From assembly GCA_036399175.1 (NCBI GenBank), contig DASWNP010000003.1:159269-223268 (forward strand): a stretch of DNA of 64,000 nucleotides. Direction: 5' to 3'. The position numbers and the translations under genes are program-made. Below, one piece after another: positions 43,736-53,033 of this stretch. The stretch's first letter is position 1. Each line of letters starts with the position of its first letter. Origin of the DNA: DASWNP01 sp036399175. GTDB taxonomy: Bacteria > Acidobacteriota > Blastocatellia > Pyrinomonadales > Pyrinomonadaceae. Below the pieces are notes generated by a model. That model saw only the letters and a list, made by a program, of their open reading frames with translations, had not been told where the DNA came from and ran no database searches.

Positions 43736-44479
43736 ATGAGGTTGAGCAGAAGTATCGGCGAGCGGGTTGCGGGGCGTGTGATGGCGCTGGCGGTCGCGGG
43801 CGGGGTAATGTTTGGGACGACCGTAGCGGCCAGGGCTTCGGGCAGCGAGCGTGCGAAGGAGACTACCGGAGAGGCGAGGGAGACGAAGGCGTTCGAGGCG
43901 GGCGAGGTGCTGGTGGTTTTGAACGAGCGGCTGCTGAACGCGCTGCTCGAAGCGATGCTCGCGCTGCCCGAGCCTCCGTCGTTTCCTCTGTCGCGCCGGA
44001 GGGAGGAGCAGGCGGCGGGCAAATGCGCGAGCGAGGTTGTGTTGAGGCGCGAATCGTCGGGCGTGCAGACGGCGGTGCGCTTCACGCAGAGGGGCATCAG
44101 CGCGCCGGTCGCCTTTCGAGGCTCTTACGACGCGCCGCTCGTCGGATGTCTGAAGTTCGAGGGCTGGGCTGATACGACGTTCGCGCTCTCGTTCGACCGC
44201 GCGCGGCAGGTTCTGGAGGGGCGCATCAACGTGCGCGAGGTACACCTGAAGAACGTGCCTTCGCTCGTGGGCGGCGGAGTGACGCAGATGGTTCAGGAGG
44301 CGATTGACAGGCGCGTGAACCCGATAGAGCTTCTGCGCGCCGAGCAACTGGGCACGCGCATCGACCTGAAACAGCCGGGCGGCGGTGTGCTGCGGCTGCG
44401 CGCAAGGGAGGTGCGCCACGAAGTCGTGCAGAAGGAGTTGCGACTGCGCATCTTTTACGAGGTCTTGAGCGGCGATTGA
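43736..44479 (+). CDS. Secreted protein of unknown function downstream of kdsD
   Basis: About 247 residues. A signal peptide (VMALAVAGGVMFGTTVAARA) is followed by a mixed alpha/beta region: VLVVLNERLLNALLEAMLAL, SGVQTAVRFTQRGISAPVAF, a lone KFEGWADTTFALSFD strand pair, and LEGRINVREVHLKNVPSLVG. The pattern of long amphipathic strands recalls envelope lipid-binding proteins, but I cannot name a family. GGTAGAGGAG precedes the ATG, and it is almost certainly co-transcribed with kdsD, which hints at an envelope role. A strong terminator follows. Confidence 0.6.
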   Translation: MRLSRSIGERVAGRVMALAVAGGVMFGTTVAARASGSERAKETTGEARETKAFEAGEVLVVLNERLLNALLEAMLALPEPPSFPLSRRREEQAAGKCASEVVLRRESSGVQTAVRFTQRGISAPVAFRGSYDAPLVGCLKFEGWADTTFALSFDRARQVLEGRINVREVHLKNVPSLVGGGVTQMVQEAIDRRVNPIELLRAEQLGTRIDLKQPGGGVLRLRAREVRHEVVQKELRLRIFYEVLSGD

Positions 44480-44532
44480 AGTCGCTTCGCCTCGAAGGGC
44501 GAGAAGCAGGGCGTATTTACGGCTTAAAAGCC

Positions 44533-44580
44533 GAGAGCCTCTACGGTCTGGTGAAGACCGTAGAGGCTCTCTTGTTTTTG
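44533..44580 (+). terminator. Rho-independent terminator of the kdsD operon
   Basis: A 17-base perfect stem (44533-44549 with 44555-44571) has loop GGTGA and is followed by CTTGTTTTT. It may also serve the convergent surface-protein gene. Confidence 0.9.
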
Positions 44581-44613
44581 GCTTCGGCGCGCCGGGGCGC
44601 TGAAGACGGTTTA

Positions 44614-47600
44614 TTAGGGCAGCGCCTCGACCATGATGAAGAAGCGGAACTTGCCGCTGCCGGTGTAGCCGAGCAGCATCTGCAAGTCGACGGCGTTCTC
44701 AATCACGTTGGGCGTGTTCGGGTCGTCGGCGGTCGCCAACGGGCTGACGTTGACTGTCATCGCCGTCGCGCTGCTGTTGATGCCGCCGCCTCTCGGCTGA
44801 TTGGCCGCACGGTCGAGCGTGAGACCCTTCAGGTTCGGGAAGCCTGCGGGCGCTCTGGTCGCGCCGTCGGACGAGAGCAGGCGCAGGTCAACCTGCGAGG
44901 ACGGAGCGTAGATGTTCGGCACGTTGGTCGTCGTCATATCGACAACGCGGATGCGCAGGCGTGTGACGGTCTGCCCCGTGTTGTTGAAGTAGCGACGCTG
45001 CACCGACATCGTTGCGGCGTACTGCGAGCCGACGCCGGTTGGGCCCGAAGGCGTGATGGTGTCGTCGTAGGGCACCCTGACGATGTGCCGGTTAGGCGAG
45101 TTGGCCTGCGACACGTTGGGGGCAATCAGCGCCGAATCCATCTCCGTGAGACTCTTCCACGTCGGGCTGGAAGTGTTCTCCGGCCCGGGCGAGCCCTGTA
45201 TGGGCGTCGGGTTGCTGCCGACAGGAGTGGTCGGAGTAGTCGAAACGATGATGAAGTCGTTTCTGTTTTGGTTGGTGTCCTGAAGCTTGTCGCTCGGCAT
45301 ACGCATGAAGCTGTAGTCGGAATTGCTGCCCGAGCCTACGGGGCTATCGAGCGCCGAGCCTTCGCGCAGCAGGTCGCAGTTGTTCTGGCTGCTGTTGCTG
45401 ATGAATCCGACCGCATCGACACGGTTGTCCGAGGTCAGTCCTTCGATGGTTGCGGTCTTGAACAGACCGATGCTCGCGCCGTCGTCGAGCGACGGGCTGA
45501 GGGTGGGCGCGCCGGGTTCGGGCGCGGCGTAGGAGTTGAGCGTTCCGGCGGCATAGCCCGAACCGACGAGCAGGTAGTGCTTGCGCGGTTGCAGGATGGT
45601 GTTTGCCGGGATGGTGGCGATGATGACGGGCGTGGCAGCGCAGTTGCCCGGAGCAAGCTGGACGATTGACCAGCCGCTGATGTCCACGCTGACCGCGTTC
45701 GTGTTGTTGTAAAGCTCGATGAACTCATCCTCGGCGCCGTTCGGGCCTGCCGAGCGGAACTCGCTGATGACGACGGGCGCGGGAGTAGCCGTCGCCGTAA
45801 TCGTACCCGTCGCCGCATCGTCCGGGCTGGGCTTGATTCTGCCGCCGGCCGTGCCGGTGAGCTTGACCTTGAAGGTCTCGTCAGGCTCGGGCTCGGTGGT
45901 GGAGGTGTTTGCCAGCACAGGCACGGAGATGCTCTGCACGCGCTGCCCGTTGGTGAAGGTGAGCGTGCCGGAGGTTGGGCTGTAATCGCCGTCGGCGATG
46001 GTGGCCGTGCCGTCTTCGGTCTGGTAGTTGACCGTGATGGTTGAAGTGGCCGTGCGCGAGAGGCTGACGGTGAAGACCGCATCGCTTGAGCCGGACTGCG
46101 GCTCGACGGCTGTCGCCGGGTTGATGGTGATGTCGGGCGGCGCTTCAATCTGCGTGATGGTCGCTCCGCCTGAGACGGTGTTGCCTTCCTTGTTCTGCGT
46201 CTGGACGGTCGGGAAGCTGCTCGTGACCGAGCCCTGATTGCTGACCTGATCGGTCGCGCCCGTGAACGGATCGTTGACCGTCACCTGGAAGGTAATGGTG
46301 ACGCTTGCGCCTGCGGGGAGCGTGCCGATGTTGCGCGTGACGGTCTCGCCGGAGAAGAGCGCGGCGCTCGTCGTGGCGAGAGCCTTCTGCTCGCGTGCCT
46401 TCACGTTGCTGCTGCGGCGACGACCTGTGCCCGCGTCGGTGATACCGGCGACTTCGGGTGCGAGCCTGACGGCGGCGGCGAAGTTCGAGGCGGCGACGCC
46501 CGCGCTCGCAAGCTCGACCTCTTCGGTCGGCTGTTCGGTGCGGCGCGAAGCGCGTGCGATAACGTCGGCGATGCTGCGAGCCGTCGTCTTCGCTTCGTCG
46601 CTCGCCTTGCTGCTCGTGGAAGCCGTGCGAGTCTCGGCGACGGACGCGGCGGGAGCGACCTTCTCAGGCGCTTCCTGCGCGTTCTGCGCGTAGAACTCAC
46701 GCGTGCTCGTCTGGAGCATGCTGGAGGGAGAGGTGGCGACAGAATTCGCGCAACCACTGGAGCCGGTGTAGTTGACAAGCGTGCCGGTGCCGGAAGTCTG
46801 TACGTCAGCCGTCGCATTGTTGCGCGGGCTGTCGAGGAAATCTTCAACCGAAGTGGCGCTCGTCCCCGTGCCGGTGAAGTCTTCAAGCTGGAATACAGCC
46901 GAGTCTGCCTGGCGCGTGCGAATACCGTAACCTGTTGCAGTGTTCGTGTTGCCGCTGCTCGTATTGTTTTCAATGTCGAGGCATATAGAGCGCGCATCTT
47001 CTGCTGTGAAGGTCATACCGTTCACGTTCGATGCCGCATTAGGCGAGTTGTCGGGCGTGCCGACGGTGTTGCCCGTAACCGTCAGAGCGAGCGTGCCGCA
47101 GTTGCCAGCCGCGCAACCGGCAACACTGAGGCGAGAAAGTGCCTGGATTCCCTGCTGGTGGGTGTGCTGGATATTGTTGTTAGTAATCGTCAGCGCCGCG
47201 TCGCTGTTGCCTCTATAATCGAGTCGGATACCTTGTCCGGTGGTCGAGCCGGAAAGCGCGGTGGCGTTGCCAATGACGTTATTGGCGACGGTTCCGTTGA
47301 CATCACAGGTGCTTGTCGAATCGGCGCCGGTCAGGAGGTTCATGGCCTGCGCGTCGTTGAAGAGGAAGTCGGAGTTGTTGATGTTGAAGGTCAGGTCGGC
47401 GCTGCCCTGCGCGCCGAGGTCGATGCCTTCGTTGTTGCTGTTGAAGAGACTCCGGTCGCTGGCGTTGTCGGGGTTGGTTGTGACCGTGATGTTGGCGATG
47501 GAAGTGCCCTGGAAAGTTCCGAGCAGGCCGACGGTGCGGTTGTTGTCGAAGGTGCTGCCCTGCACGTTGACGGTCATGTTGGCCGTCGTGTCGGTGATGA

Positions 47601-50028
47601 GGTTGACGCCGGCGTTGCCGCTCGTCCCGTTGGTGTTGTTGAAGCTGCTGTTCTTGAGGGTGAGCGTGACGGTGCCCGCCGTGTTGTAGACCCTCAGATT
47701 ATCGGTGAACGAGCCGGAGACGGCGACGCTGTTGATTGAGCTTGTGCCTTTGAGGTTGATGAAGCGGATGCCGTGCTCGTTCGCGCCGTTGCCGTGATTG
47801 AGGATGTTGGCGTTGGCGAGGCTGAAGGTGGTCACGTTGTTGCCGTTGACGCCGTACTGACCGCCGTTGGTGTCGATGTTGTCGAGGGTGACGCCCGTAA
47901 CGGTCGCCAGATGGATTGCACCGTTGCAGTTGGTATTGCCAACGTTGTCAGCGCCGCAGGCGGCGGGGTCGGCGTCGGTTGTGCCGGTGCTGGAGAAGTT
48001 CATGTTCTTCAGCGTGACGTTGTTGGCGGTGGCGAAGCTCGCGCCTTTGGCCGTGACGTTCTGGATGGTGCCGCCGGAGCCGTCGGTCGTGCCCGTGCCG
48101 TTGACGGTGAAGCTGCCTGTGGTGTTGTTGCTGACGTTGATGCCGTTGGTGCCGCCGTTCTGGTCGATGCGGCGGAAGGTGATGGCGGGGCTGCCGCCGC
48201 TGACGTTGATGCCCGTGCCGCCGTTCGGGTTGTTGACGGTGTAATCGCGGAAGCTGTAAGTGCCGCTCTGACCGGAGCCGAAGGAGAAGCCGTCGCCGTT
48301 GTTGTTGTTGAAATCGACGGCGCTGAAGTTGTAAGTGCCTGCGGTGTTCTCGCTCTCGAAGTCGATGGTGCGGCGGCCTGCGCCCTGCGAAGTGATGGAG
48401 CCGCTCGAAATGGTGACGCTCGAACTGCCGGGCAGGTCGCGCAGCACGAGGCCGTCGTCCATGCTGCTGGTGTTGATGCTGGCGACGTTGATACCGACGG
48501 TGTAGGCGGCTGTGTCGTTGCCGTCGATGACGATGCCGTCGTTGGTGTTGCCGGCAACCCCGCCGCTGACGGTGACTGTGCCGCCGATGGTCAGCGTGCC
48601 GCCCCCGGCGTTGGAGATTTTAATGGCGGTCTGCCCGTTGGTGTTCGTGATGTTGCCGGGATAGGTGATGTTCATCACTCCGGTCGCGCCGTTGCTGGCG
48701 TCGAGCGCCGTGCCGGTGCTGCCGGAGAGATTGCCGTTCGAGACGGTGAGCCCGGTGTTGACGCTCGTCAGCTTGATATTGTTCGCGCCGCCGCTCGAAG
48801 CGAGCGTGGCGAAGGTGGCGGCGAGCGTGCCGGTGTTGAGATTGAGCGCCTGCCCGGTGGTGCTGATGGAAGAGTCGGAGACGTTGAGAGTGCCGAAGCC
48901 CGCGCCGCTGGCGATGGCCGAGCCGGAAGCGTTGCCGAAGCTGACGCCGCGAATCGTATTGCCTGCGCTTCCGGCGACGATGGTAACGTCATTGCCCGCG
49001 CCGTTGACGATGACGGGATTGGTGCCGCCGGTCGCGGGAAGGGGCAGGCTGCCGGGAGGCGGAGTGATGCCGGTGATGGTCGAAAGCGAGGCGGTCGCGC
49101 CCTGTCCGATAAGCTTCTGACCGTTCAGAAGGGGCGTGCCGCCCGTGTAGTCCGAGGCGCTCTGTCGATAAAGAAAGATGTTGTCGTTGGCTGCCGGATG
49201 GTTGCCCGCGCCGTCGTTGATGGAGGCGAAGGAGGCGAGGTTGTTGAAGGGGTTCGTCAGACGCCCGTCGCCGTTCGTGGCCTGACTGTTGTCGATAAAC
49301 CAGAACATGCCGGAGATGTTGAAGACCATCTTTCCGGTTCCGCTGCCGGTGCCGTCGGTGATGGTGTAGTTGAAGGTGTCCGTGCCGTCGAACCCGGCGG
49401 GCGGGTTGTAGGTGAAAGTGCCGTCGGCGTTGAGCGTCAGGTTTCCGCCCTGCGCGGTGGTCTGCGCGCCGGTGGAGGTGACGCTGAGCGTGCCCGTGCC
49501 GTCGGGGTCGATGTCGTTATTGAGGACGCCCTCGTTGGTGGCCGTGATGCTGCGCTGGATGTTGCCGGTGACGGCGTAGGTGTCTGTGCGTGCGACGGGC
49601 GTGGTCTGAATCGAGCCGTTGACGAGCGTCGTCTGCGCGTCAATCGTGTCGCTGAAGACGACGTTGGCGGCGTCGGTCGCGGCGTTATTGGTGATGACGA
49701 CGGTGTAGCTGATGGTGTCGCCGGGCTTGGCCTTGCCGTCGTTGTTCGAGTCGTTGAAGGCATCCTCTTTGGTGGCCGTGATGCCGGAGACGGCGAAAGG
49801 GGCGGCGAGCGGGCGGGGCATTCTCAAATTCGCGCTCGGCTCGACGCCCACTTGAGCAGTCGCACCGGAGAAGAGCTTATTTCTCTTCGCGGCGTCGGCT
49901 GCGCTCGACGCGGCGGAGGCCGTAGCCATCACGGGCGTGAGCGGCGCGGAGAGCGTTATCAGTGAGAGCAGGAGGGCGATAAAGAATCTGGAATTGCTGT
50001 ATCTAGACTTAGGGGAAGTTAGCTCCAT
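44614..50028 (-). CDS. Giant secreted surface protein: DUF11, Ig-like, beta-helix, Calx-beta, lamin-tail
   Basis: About 1804 residues. A signal peptide is followed by a DUF11 module (AKPGDTISYTVVITNNAATD), a cadherin/VCBS-like domain (NADGTFTYNPPAGFDGTDTF), then a very long right-handed parallel beta-helix (about 270-1100) rich in Asn, Gly, Thr. A helical Ala/Ser/Glu-rich insert (about 1130-1230) precedes a split DUF11 strand set, a Calx-beta domain (VNYQTEDGTATIADGDYSPT) and a lamin-tail domain (VVISEFRSAGPNGAEDEFIE). The C-terminal 300 residues hold further beta strands. It is probably an adhesin or polysaccharide-binding surface protein. GTG at 50046 is an alternative start. The tail-collar genes upstream share its direction. 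Confidence 0.8.
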   Translation of the reverse strand: MELTSPKSRYSNSRFFIALLLSLITLSAPLTPVMATASAASSAADAAKRNKLFSGATAQVGVEPSANLRMPRPLAAPFAVSGITATKEDAFNDSNNDGKAKPGDTISYTVVITNNAATDAANVVFSDTIDAQTTLVNGSIQTTPVARTDTYAVTGNIQRSITATNEGVLNNDIDPDGTGTLSVTSTGAQTTAQGGNLTLNADGTFTYNPPAGFDGTDTFNYTITDGTGSGTGKMVFNISGMFWFIDNSQATNGDGRLTNPFNNLASFASINDGAGNHPAANDNIFLYRQSASDYTGGTPLLNGQKLIGQGATASLSTITGITPPPGSLPLPATGGTNPVIVNGAGNDVTIVAGSAGNTIRGVSFGNASGSAIASGAGFGTLNVSDSSISTTGQALNLNTGTLAATFATLASSGGANNIKLTSVNTGLTVSNGNLSGSTGTALDASNGATGVMNITYPGNITNTNGQTAIKISNAGGGTLTIGGTVTVSGGVAGNTNDGIVIDGNDTAAYTVGINVASINTSSMDDGLVLRDLPGSSSVTISSGSITSQGAGRRTIDFESENTAGTYNFSAVDFNNNNGDGFSFGSGQSGTYSFRDYTVNNPNGGTGINVSGGSPAITFRRIDQNGGTNGINVSNNTTGSFTVNGTGTTDGSGGTIQNVTAKGASFATANNVTLKNMNFSSTGTTDADPAACGADNVGNTNCNGAIHLATVTGVTLDNIDTNGGQYGVNGNNVTTFSLANANILNHGNGANEHGIRFINLKGTSSINSVAVSGSFTDNLRVYNTAGTVTLTLKNSSFNNTNGTSGNAGVNLITDTTANMTVNVQGSTFDNNRTVGLLGTFQGTSIANITVTTNPDNASDRSLFNSNNEGIDLGAQGSADLTFNINNSDFLFNDAQAMNLLTGADSTSTCDVNGTVANNVIGNATALSGSTTGQGIRLDYRGNSDAALTITNNNIQHTHQQGIQALSRLSVAGCAAGNCGTLALTVTGNTVGTPDNSPNAASNVNGMTFTAEDARSICLDIENNTSSGNTNTATGYGIRTRQADSAVFQLEDFTGTGTSATSVEDFLDSPRNNATADVQTSGTGTLVNYTGSSGCANSVATSPSSMLQTSTREFYAQNAQEAPEKVAPAASVAETRTASTSSKASDEAKTTARSIADVIARASRRTEQPTEEVELASAGVAASNFAAAVRLAPEVAGITDAGTGRRRSSNVKAREQKALATTSAALFSGETVTRNIGTLPAGASVTITFQVTVNDPFTGATDQVSNQGSVTSSFPTVQTQNKEGNTVSGGATITQIEAPPDITINPATAVEPQSGSSDAVFTVSLSRTATSTITVNYQTEDGTATIADGDYSPTSGTLTFTNGQRVQSISVPVLANTSTTEPEPDETFKVKLTGTAGGRIKPSPDDAATGTITATATPAPVVISEFRSAGPNGAEDEFIELYNNTNAVSVDISGWSIVQLAPGNCAATPVIIATIPANTILQPRKHYLLVGSGYAAGTLNSYAAPEPGAPTLSPSLDDGASIGLFKTATIEGLTSDNRVDAVGFISNSSQNNCDLLREGSALDSPVGSGSNSDYSFMRMPSDKLQDTNQNRNDFIIVSTTPTTPVGSNPTPIQGSPGPENTSSPTWKSLTEMDSALIAPNVSQANSPNRHIVRVPYDDTITPSGPTGVGSQYAATMSVQRRYFNNTGQTVTRLRIRVVDMTTTNVPNIYAPSSQVDLRLLSSDGATRAPAGFPNLKGLTLDRAANQPRGGGINSSATAMTVNVSPLATADDPNTPNVIENAVDLQMLLGYTGSGKFRFFIMVEALP

Positions 50029-50479
50029 AATTTTCTTAAACTCCACTTTGAGAGCCCCACAGGCGAGGGGGAATGGGTTGGCCGGTTAACCTTTTTGGTG
50101 GACGGGAATAGTTAAAGGCAGAAGGCGGCGCCTAACTGGTGATTCAAAAGCAGCGAGGAGAAAAATCTCCAACAGGGACTCTACCACTGTCTTCGCTTAA
50201 ATTAAAGTCTGAAATGAGGTGGGACAAGCGGCGAAGGGGCGCGACTCACTCGCGCCGCCGGGTCGCGCCCGCGAATCGAGGAAAACGGCTGGCCGAAAGC
50301 GGCATCGGAGGGCGTCGGGGAAAGTCTCCCTCGGACGACGCCGCTCTCGGCCAAAAGCTTCTGATTCGCGCGGTTGAAGGGCTCGGTTCGGGTTTCAACT
50401 GTCCGGTCGCCGAAAAGGCGTCGGACGCGCCGCTAAGCGAAAGCGTCCGCCCAGGCCGCCGAGTCGCTCTCGCTCAAGC
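50029..50479. other. 451-base intergenic region with long stem-loops
   Basis: TGGCCGAAAGCGGC near 50291 pairs with GCCGCTCTCGGCCA near 50341 with one mismatch, enclosing a second hairpin (GGAGGGCGTCGG with CTCGGACGACGCC, imperfect). GGACGC/GCGTCC forms another stem near 50423-50450. No convincing gene is present. It lies 3' of the tail-collar genes and 5' of the giant surface gene, so a leader RNA or small RNA is possible. Confidence 0.4.
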
Positions 50480-51010
50480 TTACGTGCGCGGCGGGAAGAT
50501 GCCCTGCATGGCGATGATGAAGTTCAGCACCAGGTAAGGCATCATGTTGTTGTGCGGCAGACTTCCGCCCGCAATCGAGACGGCCAGAGGAGACATCGTG
50601 CCGAGCGGCGGGTTGGCACTGGCCGGGACGTACGGATTGCCGGCGCTGCCTCTGTTGAGCGAATTGTTGGTCGGGAGGGGCGAAGGGCTGTCGCTGTTGT
50701 TGCCGACCAAGACCGTGTGGGTGTGTACGGGTATCTCACTCTGGAGCAGCGTGACGAACTGAGAGCCGCTCTGCTCGCCGAGGGAGCGGAGACTGAGGCC
50801 GTTGCCCTGTCCCCACATCATGGGCGCGCTGCCCTGCATGTTCGGCAGGGCGAAGGTGGATTTGCCGTCGCCGCCGTAGAAAGTGCCGAGCAGGGAGAAG
50901 AGGGCTGTGTTCTGGCTGATGGGGATGAGTTGCCCGTTACACAGCGCCCAGCCCGTTGGAGCGAAATTTCCGGCGAAGATGCGGATTTCGGCGATAAATT
51001 GATCGGTCAT
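50480..51010 (-). CDS. Phage tail-collar (microcystin-dependent-protein-like) protein, copy 3
   Basis: 176 residues starting IAEIRIFAGNFAPTGWALCN, then GQLIPISQNTALFSLLGTFY and GGDGKSTFALPNMQG, the signature of the tail-collar domain. A variable middle (SDSPSPLPTNNSLNRGSAGN) precedes the conserved end (SLPHNNMMPYLVLNFIIAMQ; GIFPPRT). These proteins are common outside phages as a tandem set and are thought to form fibre-tip or extracellular structures. AAAGGAGG lies just before the start. It is last of three paralogues separated by 9-14 bases, so one operon. Confidence 0.85.
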   Translation of the reverse strand: MTDQFIAEIRIFAGNFAPTGWALCNGQLIPISQNTALFSLLGTFYGGDGKSTFALPNMQGSAPMMWGQGNGLSLRSLGEQSGSQFVTLLQSEIPVHTHTVLVGNNSDSPSPLPTNNSLNRGSAGNPYVPASANPPLGTMSPLAVSIAGGSLPHNNMMPYLVLNFIIAMQGIFPPRT

Positions 51011-51019
51011 AAGCCTCCT

Positions 51020-51541
51020 TTAATTCGGGTTGGGGAAGACCCCGTACAGAGAGAGGATAAAAGTGATGCACAGATAGGGCTGCATGTTCTCGTGCGGCTG
51101 ACTGCCGCCGACCGGGGCGAGCATCATCGGAGCCATCGCGTCCGACGGGTCGTCCTCCAGATAGAGGTCGTAGTTGCGCGTCTGCGCCACGACCAGCGTA
51201 TCCGGGTTGGAATCGGTCGCCAGCGTCGTCGAGCCGAGAAGGGCATGATTGTGAACCGGAATCTGCTGCATCGTCAGCGTCACGCTCTCGACGCCGCCCG
51301 TCTCTCCGAGGGGGTAGTTCTGCGAGATGCCCGGCCCCTGTCCCATGTGAATGGGGATGCGGCTGGATATGTTCGGCAGGTTGAAGGTCTCCTCGCCGTC
51401 GCCGCCGTAGGTTGTGCCGAGGAGGATGAAGAGAGCGTCGTTCTGAGAAATCGGCATAGGCGCTCCGTTGCAATAAGCCCAACCGGCGGGGGCGAAGCTG
51501 CCGGCAAACATTCTGATTTCGCCGATGTATGGGTTACCCAT
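51020..51541 (-). CDS. Phage tail-collar-like protein, copy 2
   Basis: 173 residues: MGNPYIGEIRMFAGSFAPAG, CNGAPMPISQNDALFILLGT, GGDGEETFNLPNISSRIPIH, a His-containing centre (IPVHNHALLGS) and the end SQPHENMQPYLCITFILSLY. The central segment differs strongly from the other two copies while both ends stay conserved, as expected for tips with distinct specificities on a shared scaffold. AAGGAGATT precedes the ATG. No phage structural, lysis or packaging gene occurs nearby, so a prophage origin is not supported. Confidence 0.85.
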   Translation of the reverse strand: MGNPYIGEIRMFAGSFAPAGWAYCNGAPMPISQNDALFILLGTTYGGDGEETFNLPNISSRIPIHMGQGPGISQNYPLGETGGVESVTLTMQQIPVHNHALLGSTTLATDSNPDTLVVAQTRNYDLYLEDDPSDAMAPMMLAPVGGSQPHENMQPYLCITFILSLYGVFPNPN

Positions 51542-51555
51542 AATTAATCTCCTTC

Positions 51556-52062
51556 TTAGTTGCGGCTGGGGAAAATGCCGATGAGGGCAATGCAGAAATT
51601 CAACGCGATGAAGGGCTGCCGGTTCTCGTGCGCCTGCGAGCCGCCGACGCTGGTGATGGTCGCCGCCGAGAGCGCCGTCAGGTTGGTGGCGGCGGCATAG
51701 GTCAGGTTGACGTTGTCAGCGAGATAAGCGCCACCGCCGACGGGCTGCGTCCCGGCAGTTTTACCGACCGAAGCGAAGTGCGTGTGCGCGGGCATCTCGC
51801 TCATCGTGATGGTGTGAAACTCCTGGCCGCCGGTTTGTCCCTGGTTAAAGCCTGCGCCGAAGTGAAGCGGCGTGCGCCCGCGCAAATCCGGCAGCGCGAA
51901 GGTGGTCTGCCCGTTGCCGCCGTAGGTCGTGCCCAGCAGAGCGAAGAGCGCCTGATTCTGGTTGATTGGCATGAACTGGCCGTTACACTGTGCCCATCCC
52001 TTGGGTACTACAGTGTTGCCAAATCCAAATATCCTGATTTCGGCCATGAATGGTGTGCCCAT
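51556..52062 (-). CDS. Phage tail-collar-like protein, copy 1
   Basis: 168 residues: MGTPFMAEIRIFGFGNTVVP, CNGQFMPINQNQALFALLGT, GGNGQTTFALPDLRGRTPLH, centre MPAHTHFASVG and end SQAHENRQPFIALNFCIALI. It is the first gene of the set of three and has a strong AAGGAG site. Homologues in bacteria lie beside GNAT and DUF6916 genes, which also occur just upstream here (52446-53981). The assembly may form a secreted or surface fibre; this is inference. Confidence 0.87.
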   Translation of the reverse strand: MGTPFMAEIRIFGFGNTVVPKGWAQCNGQFMPINQNQALFALLGTTYGGNGQTTFALPDLRGRTPLHFGAGFNQGQTGGQEFHTITMSEMPAHTHFASVGKTAGTQPVGGGAYLADNVNLTYAAATNLTALSAATITSVGGSQAHENRQPFIALNFCIALIGIFPSRN

Positions 52063-52167
52063 AGGTTTTTCTCCTTAAAATTGGGGTTGGTCGAGCGGTT
52101 CTCAAAGCTTGACCCGTCGAGGAAGTGGAAGAACGCCCTGCGGTGTTACTGACGAGGCTGATTCCGA

Positions 52168-52428
52168 ATGTGGATTGAATTTGATGATAGAACCGGGGTT
52201 CTACTTGCGAGCGGTAGATTGCCTGCACCAAACTCGAAGACGGCGGCGATTGTACGTCTTGTCCCGACAGAAGTCGAGCTATTTTTTAAAGCCGCGCCCG
52301 ACGCCTCCGGTTTTGCAAATTCGCCGACGGCTATGACATATTCGCCCGGCCAGTGCGACGAGAGAGACGGTCGCTCGAACGCTCGAGCCGTGCCGCCCGC
52401 TTCGGCTCGGACGTTTGCATCCTCTTAA
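52168..52428 (+). CDS. Possible small hypothetical protein
   Basis: An 86-residue frame whose first 60 residues read like folded protein (MWIEFDDRTGVLLASGRLPA, then VRLVPTEVELFFKAAPDASG), while the end is Arg/Ala-rich. No ribosome binding site is visible. It lies between the tail-collar operon and the GNAT gene, divergent from the former. It may be a real short gene or the remains of a longer one. Confidence 0.3.
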   Translation: MWIEFDDRTGVLLASGRLPAPNSKTAAIVRLVPTEVELFFKAAPDASGFANSPTAMTYSPGQCDERDGRSNARAVPPASARTFASS

Positions 52429-52445
52429 ATTCAGGAGACAGCCCT

Positions 52446-52961
52446 TTGGAAAACCACCCGGCAGAAAGCTCACACGCAGGCGACGAGCGCGTCGCGCTTC
52501 GTCCCGTGACGCCCGAAGACGAAACATTCCTCTTCGAGGTTTACAAGAGCACGCGTCGCGCCGAGCGCGCCCTCGTCAGCCATTGGGACGACGCCTACTG
52601 GGACTCTTTCATGCAGATGCAGTTCAACGCGCAGAGGCACGACTACCGAACGCGCTGCCCCGAATCCGAGCACAGCATCGTTCTCTTCGAGGGGCGTCCC
52701 GCCGGAAGAATCTGGGTGGACAGGAACGAGCGGGGCGTCCACCTGCTCGACATCACCGTCCTGCCGGAGTTCCAGAACAGAGGCATCGGCACAACGCTGC
52801 TGCGAAGGCTGTCCGAGGAGTGTGACCGCGAGGGCAAGCCTCTGACCGATTACGTGGACAAAGGAAACGAGCGAGCGATGCGCCTCTACGAGCGTCTGGG
52901 CTTCCGCGTCAAAGAAGAGATTCCCACACACTTCAAGATGGAGCGCCCGCCTCGCGCCTGA
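52446..52961 (+). CDS. GNAT-family N-acetyltransferase
   Basis: About 171 residues. The core has VALRPVTPEDETFLFEVYKS, strand HLLDITVLPEFQNRGIGTTL containing the acetyl-CoA Q/RxxGxG/A loop (QNRGIG), and NERAMRLYERLGFRVKEEIP near the end. TTG at 52446 is chosen because CAGGAGA lies eight bases upstream; an ATG at 52353 would add unstructured Arg-rich residues. GNAT genes of this kind accompany tail-collar clusters and may modify their products, but the acceptor is unknown. Confidence 0.8.
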   Translation: MENHPAESSHAGDERVALRPVTPEDETFLFEVYKSTRRAERALVSHWDDAYWDSFMQMQFNAQRHDYRTRCPESEHSIVLFEGRPAGRIWVDRNERGVHLLDITVLPEFQNRGIGTTLLRRLSEECDREGKPLTDYVDKGNERAMRLYERLGFRVKEEIPTHFKMERPPRA

Positions 52962-53033
52962 CCGATAGAGTCAAGCAGGCAAACGAAGCGACGATGGGGG
53001 CGAAAGTAAACGAGACGCGCCTCTCCGCTCGCG

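Noticed and set aside
47773..49965. A 730-codon plus-strand frame opposite the giant surface protein
   Set aside because: The translation is Gly/Val/Ala/Asp-rich low complexity produced by reading the Asn/Gly/Thr beta-helix codons backwards. No start signal or domain is present.
50139..50537. A 132-codon frame in the gap after the surface protein
   Set aside because: The translation is Arg/Lys/Ser-rich without structure, overlaps the tail-collar gene, and coincides with strong stem-loops.
50480..52062. Prophage interpretation of the tail-collar genes
   Set aside because: No capsid, portal, terminase, tail-tube, lysis or integrase genes occur nearby, and neighbours are housekeeping genes of normal composition.
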